Made by a program: the position numbers and the translations under genes. From contig JALNVJ010000052.1 in assembly GCA_023227645.1 (NCBI GenBank), positions 1-9,093 of the forward strand: a stretch of 9,093 nucleotides of DNA. Reading direction: 5' to 3'. Origin of the DNA: Bacteroidales bacterium. GTDB lineage: Bacteria > Bacteroidota > Bacteroidia > Bacteroidales > P3. Below the pieces are notes generated by a model. It was given only the letters and a program-made list of their open reading frames with translations. It was not told where the DNA came from and made no database searches. Of this stretch, positions 7,761 through 9,093 are shown piece by piece (positions within the stretch are counted from its first letter, which is position 1; each line of letters begins with the position of its first letter).

Positions 7761-9093
7761 ATGAAAAATAAATATATCTATATCATAAGTGCAATGTGTA
7801 TACTATTTGCTGTTAAAGGTGTGAAAGCACAATACAACGACATTAGTTATTTTATGAGAAATATTCCTTCTTCCTTTAAAATGAATCCAGCCAACACTCC
7901 TATTGCCAAATTCTATATAAATATGCCAATGGCTGGAGTAAACTTTGAATTTGCAACCTCAGGATTCTCATATAATGACATTATTACAAGGAGAGCCGAT
8001 GATTCACTTCAAGTTGATTTAGATAAATTCTATAACAAACTAACAGATAAAAACTATGTGAAATTTGGAAGTAATATAGAATTGTTTGGGTTCGGTTTTC
8101 AAGCAGGAAAGAAAGGCTATTTTTCTCTCGGATTAGATTTAAATATTGATGGAAATGTAAATTTCTCAAAAGGAATTTTTGGCTTTATTCTAAATGGAAC
8201 TGAATCTGAAAATAAAAAAACCGATTTCATAAATAATAAATTGATTTCCCTAAATGCATTTATTGCTCCCTCTATTTCATATTCGAGATTAATTAATGAT
8301 AAGTTAACAGTTGGGGCAAGAGTTAAATTACCAATGGGTATTGCAAATATAACAACTGACAAATCAGAATTAACTATAGATTTTAATGATGATAAAATAA
8401 CAGCAACAAGTAATTTTTTAATAAGAACCTCCAATATTATTGGTTCAATTGATTTCAGAGGACTTGAAAACTCATCTGATATTGAATTTAACACATCTGA
8501 AAAAGCAAGCGAAATCATAAATCTAGCAAAGAAAAACTTAGGGCTTGCGTTTGATTTGGGCGGGTCTTATAAACTAAACAATACAATGTTAGTAAGTTTA
8601 AGCATTCAAGACCTTGGATATATTAATTGGGGAGCAAATACTACTCAACTACAATCAAAGAACCCAAATGCCTCATACACATTCAATGGATTAGGTTCAA
8701 TTGATTTTAATGATGAAAACAATACAATAGGAGATCAATTTGAAGAAATTTTAGATAGCGTAATAACTAGTTTCGACCTTGAAGCAGTTGAAGGGAAAAC
8801 ATATACACAAATGCTCCCTGCCAAATTATACGCTGGTTTTACATGGAATTTTGCAAAAACTCAATATCTTAACGCACTTTATAAAGGCGCATTTGGGAAT
8901 AACTACTCCGATCATTATATATCAATCTACTATACAACACAATTAGAAAGATACCTAAACTTTTCTATAGGAAATACCTTTGCTTTTGAAAATCACTTCA
9001 ACTCCATTACAGCCCTTAATCCAAGCATTGCTCTAAATCTAAATCTATATATGATTAATATCTATTTCGGCGGGTCATTACGTTCTTCATATA
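7761..9093 (+). CDS. DUF5723-type outer membrane beta-barrel protein (3' end beyond window)
   Basis: An open frame of 444 codons from ATG at 7761 to the window edge without a stop. The signal peptide (1-23) ends VKA before Gln24. The mature start, FMRNIPSSFKMNPANTP (31-47) then FYINMPMAG (51-59), GFSYNDI (68-74) and DSLQVDLDKFYNKL (81-94), matches the opening of the DUF5723 family of Bacteroidales predicted outer membrane proteins. Later landmarks are IQDLGYINW (282-290) and MLPAKLYAGF (351-360). Many short alternating strands with Tyr/Phe and Gly (for example 107-130, 163-193, 259-282, 386-437) fit a beta-barrel. Family members are about this long or slightly longer, so only a short C-terminal part should be missing. 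Molecular function is unknown. It starts 19 bases after the T9SS cargo gene, so co-expression is likely. No plug or TonB box is seen. Confidence 0.8.
   Translation, partial: MKNKYIYIISAMCILFAVKGVKAQYNDISYFMRNIPSSFKMNPANTPIAKFYINMPMAGVNFEFATSGFSYNDIITRRADDSLQVDLDKFYNKLTDKNYVKFGSNIELFGFGFQAGKKGYFSLGLDLNIDGNVNFSKGIFGFILNGTESENKKTDFINNKLISLNAFIAPSISYSRLINDKLTVGARVKLPMGIANITTDKSELTIDFNDDKITATSNFLIRTSNIIGSIDFRGLENSSDIEFNTSEKASEIINLAKKNLGLAFDLGGSYKLNNTMLVSLSIQDLGYINWGANTTQLQSKNPNASYTFNGLGSIDFNDENNTIGDQFEEILDSVITSFDLEAVEGKTYTQMLPAKLYAGFTWNFAKTQYLNALYKGAFGNNYSDHYISIYYTTQLERYLNFSIGNTFAFENHFNSITALNPSIALNLNLYMINIYFGGSLRSSY

Noticed and set aside
8117..8518. 133-codon open frame on the minus strand inside the DUF5723 gene
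   Set aside because: It lies entirely antisense to a well-supported frame, its protein shows no recognisable motif, and AT-rich coding DNA readily leaves such antisense frames.

Overview
The window looks like chromosomal DNA from an AT-rich member of the Bacteroidota, most likely Bacteroidales or a close relative. The evidence is a type IX secretion (T9SS) sorting domain, a FISUMP (Fib_succ_major) protein, a DUF5723-type outer membrane protein, a promoter matching the Bacteroidota -33/-7 consensus (TTTG, then TAnnTTTG), start codons without Shine-Dalgarno sequences, and signal peptides that all end in Ala followed by Gln.

Layout. The left edge (1-119, minus strand) is the first 39 codons of an MFS drug/siderophore-type exporter running off the window. 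A 103-base divergent spacer carries a good promoter for a small secreted FISUMP-domain protein (223-963, plus). A hairpin at 979-1005 may end that transcript. Next are two overlapping genes for a NatA/NatB-like ABC exporter (1050-1958 ATPase, 1951-3300 permease). After 54 bases come three closely spaced plus-strand genes: a large lipoprotein of unrecognised family (3355-5022), an 898-residue T9SS cargo with eight fibronectin-type-III-like repeats (5045-7741), and a DUF5723-type predicted outer membrane beta-barrel (7761 to the window edge, still open). The gaps between these three are 22 and 19 bases, so they very probably form one operon.

How the genes may work together. The ABC exporter and the FISUMP protein are ordinary genes of this phylum with no clear link to the rest. 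The three-gene unit is the most interesting part. A lipoprotein with an acidic segment after its cysteine, a modular T9SS-delivered surface protein and an outer membrane barrel, made together, suggest a surface assembly such as adhesin, anchor and barrel. This is inferred from gene order and family features; the sequence shows no enzymatic activity for any of the three. No RNA genes, mobile elements, CRISPR arrays or recent duplications were seen. No plus-strand stretch over about 120 bases lacks a gene or its control region.
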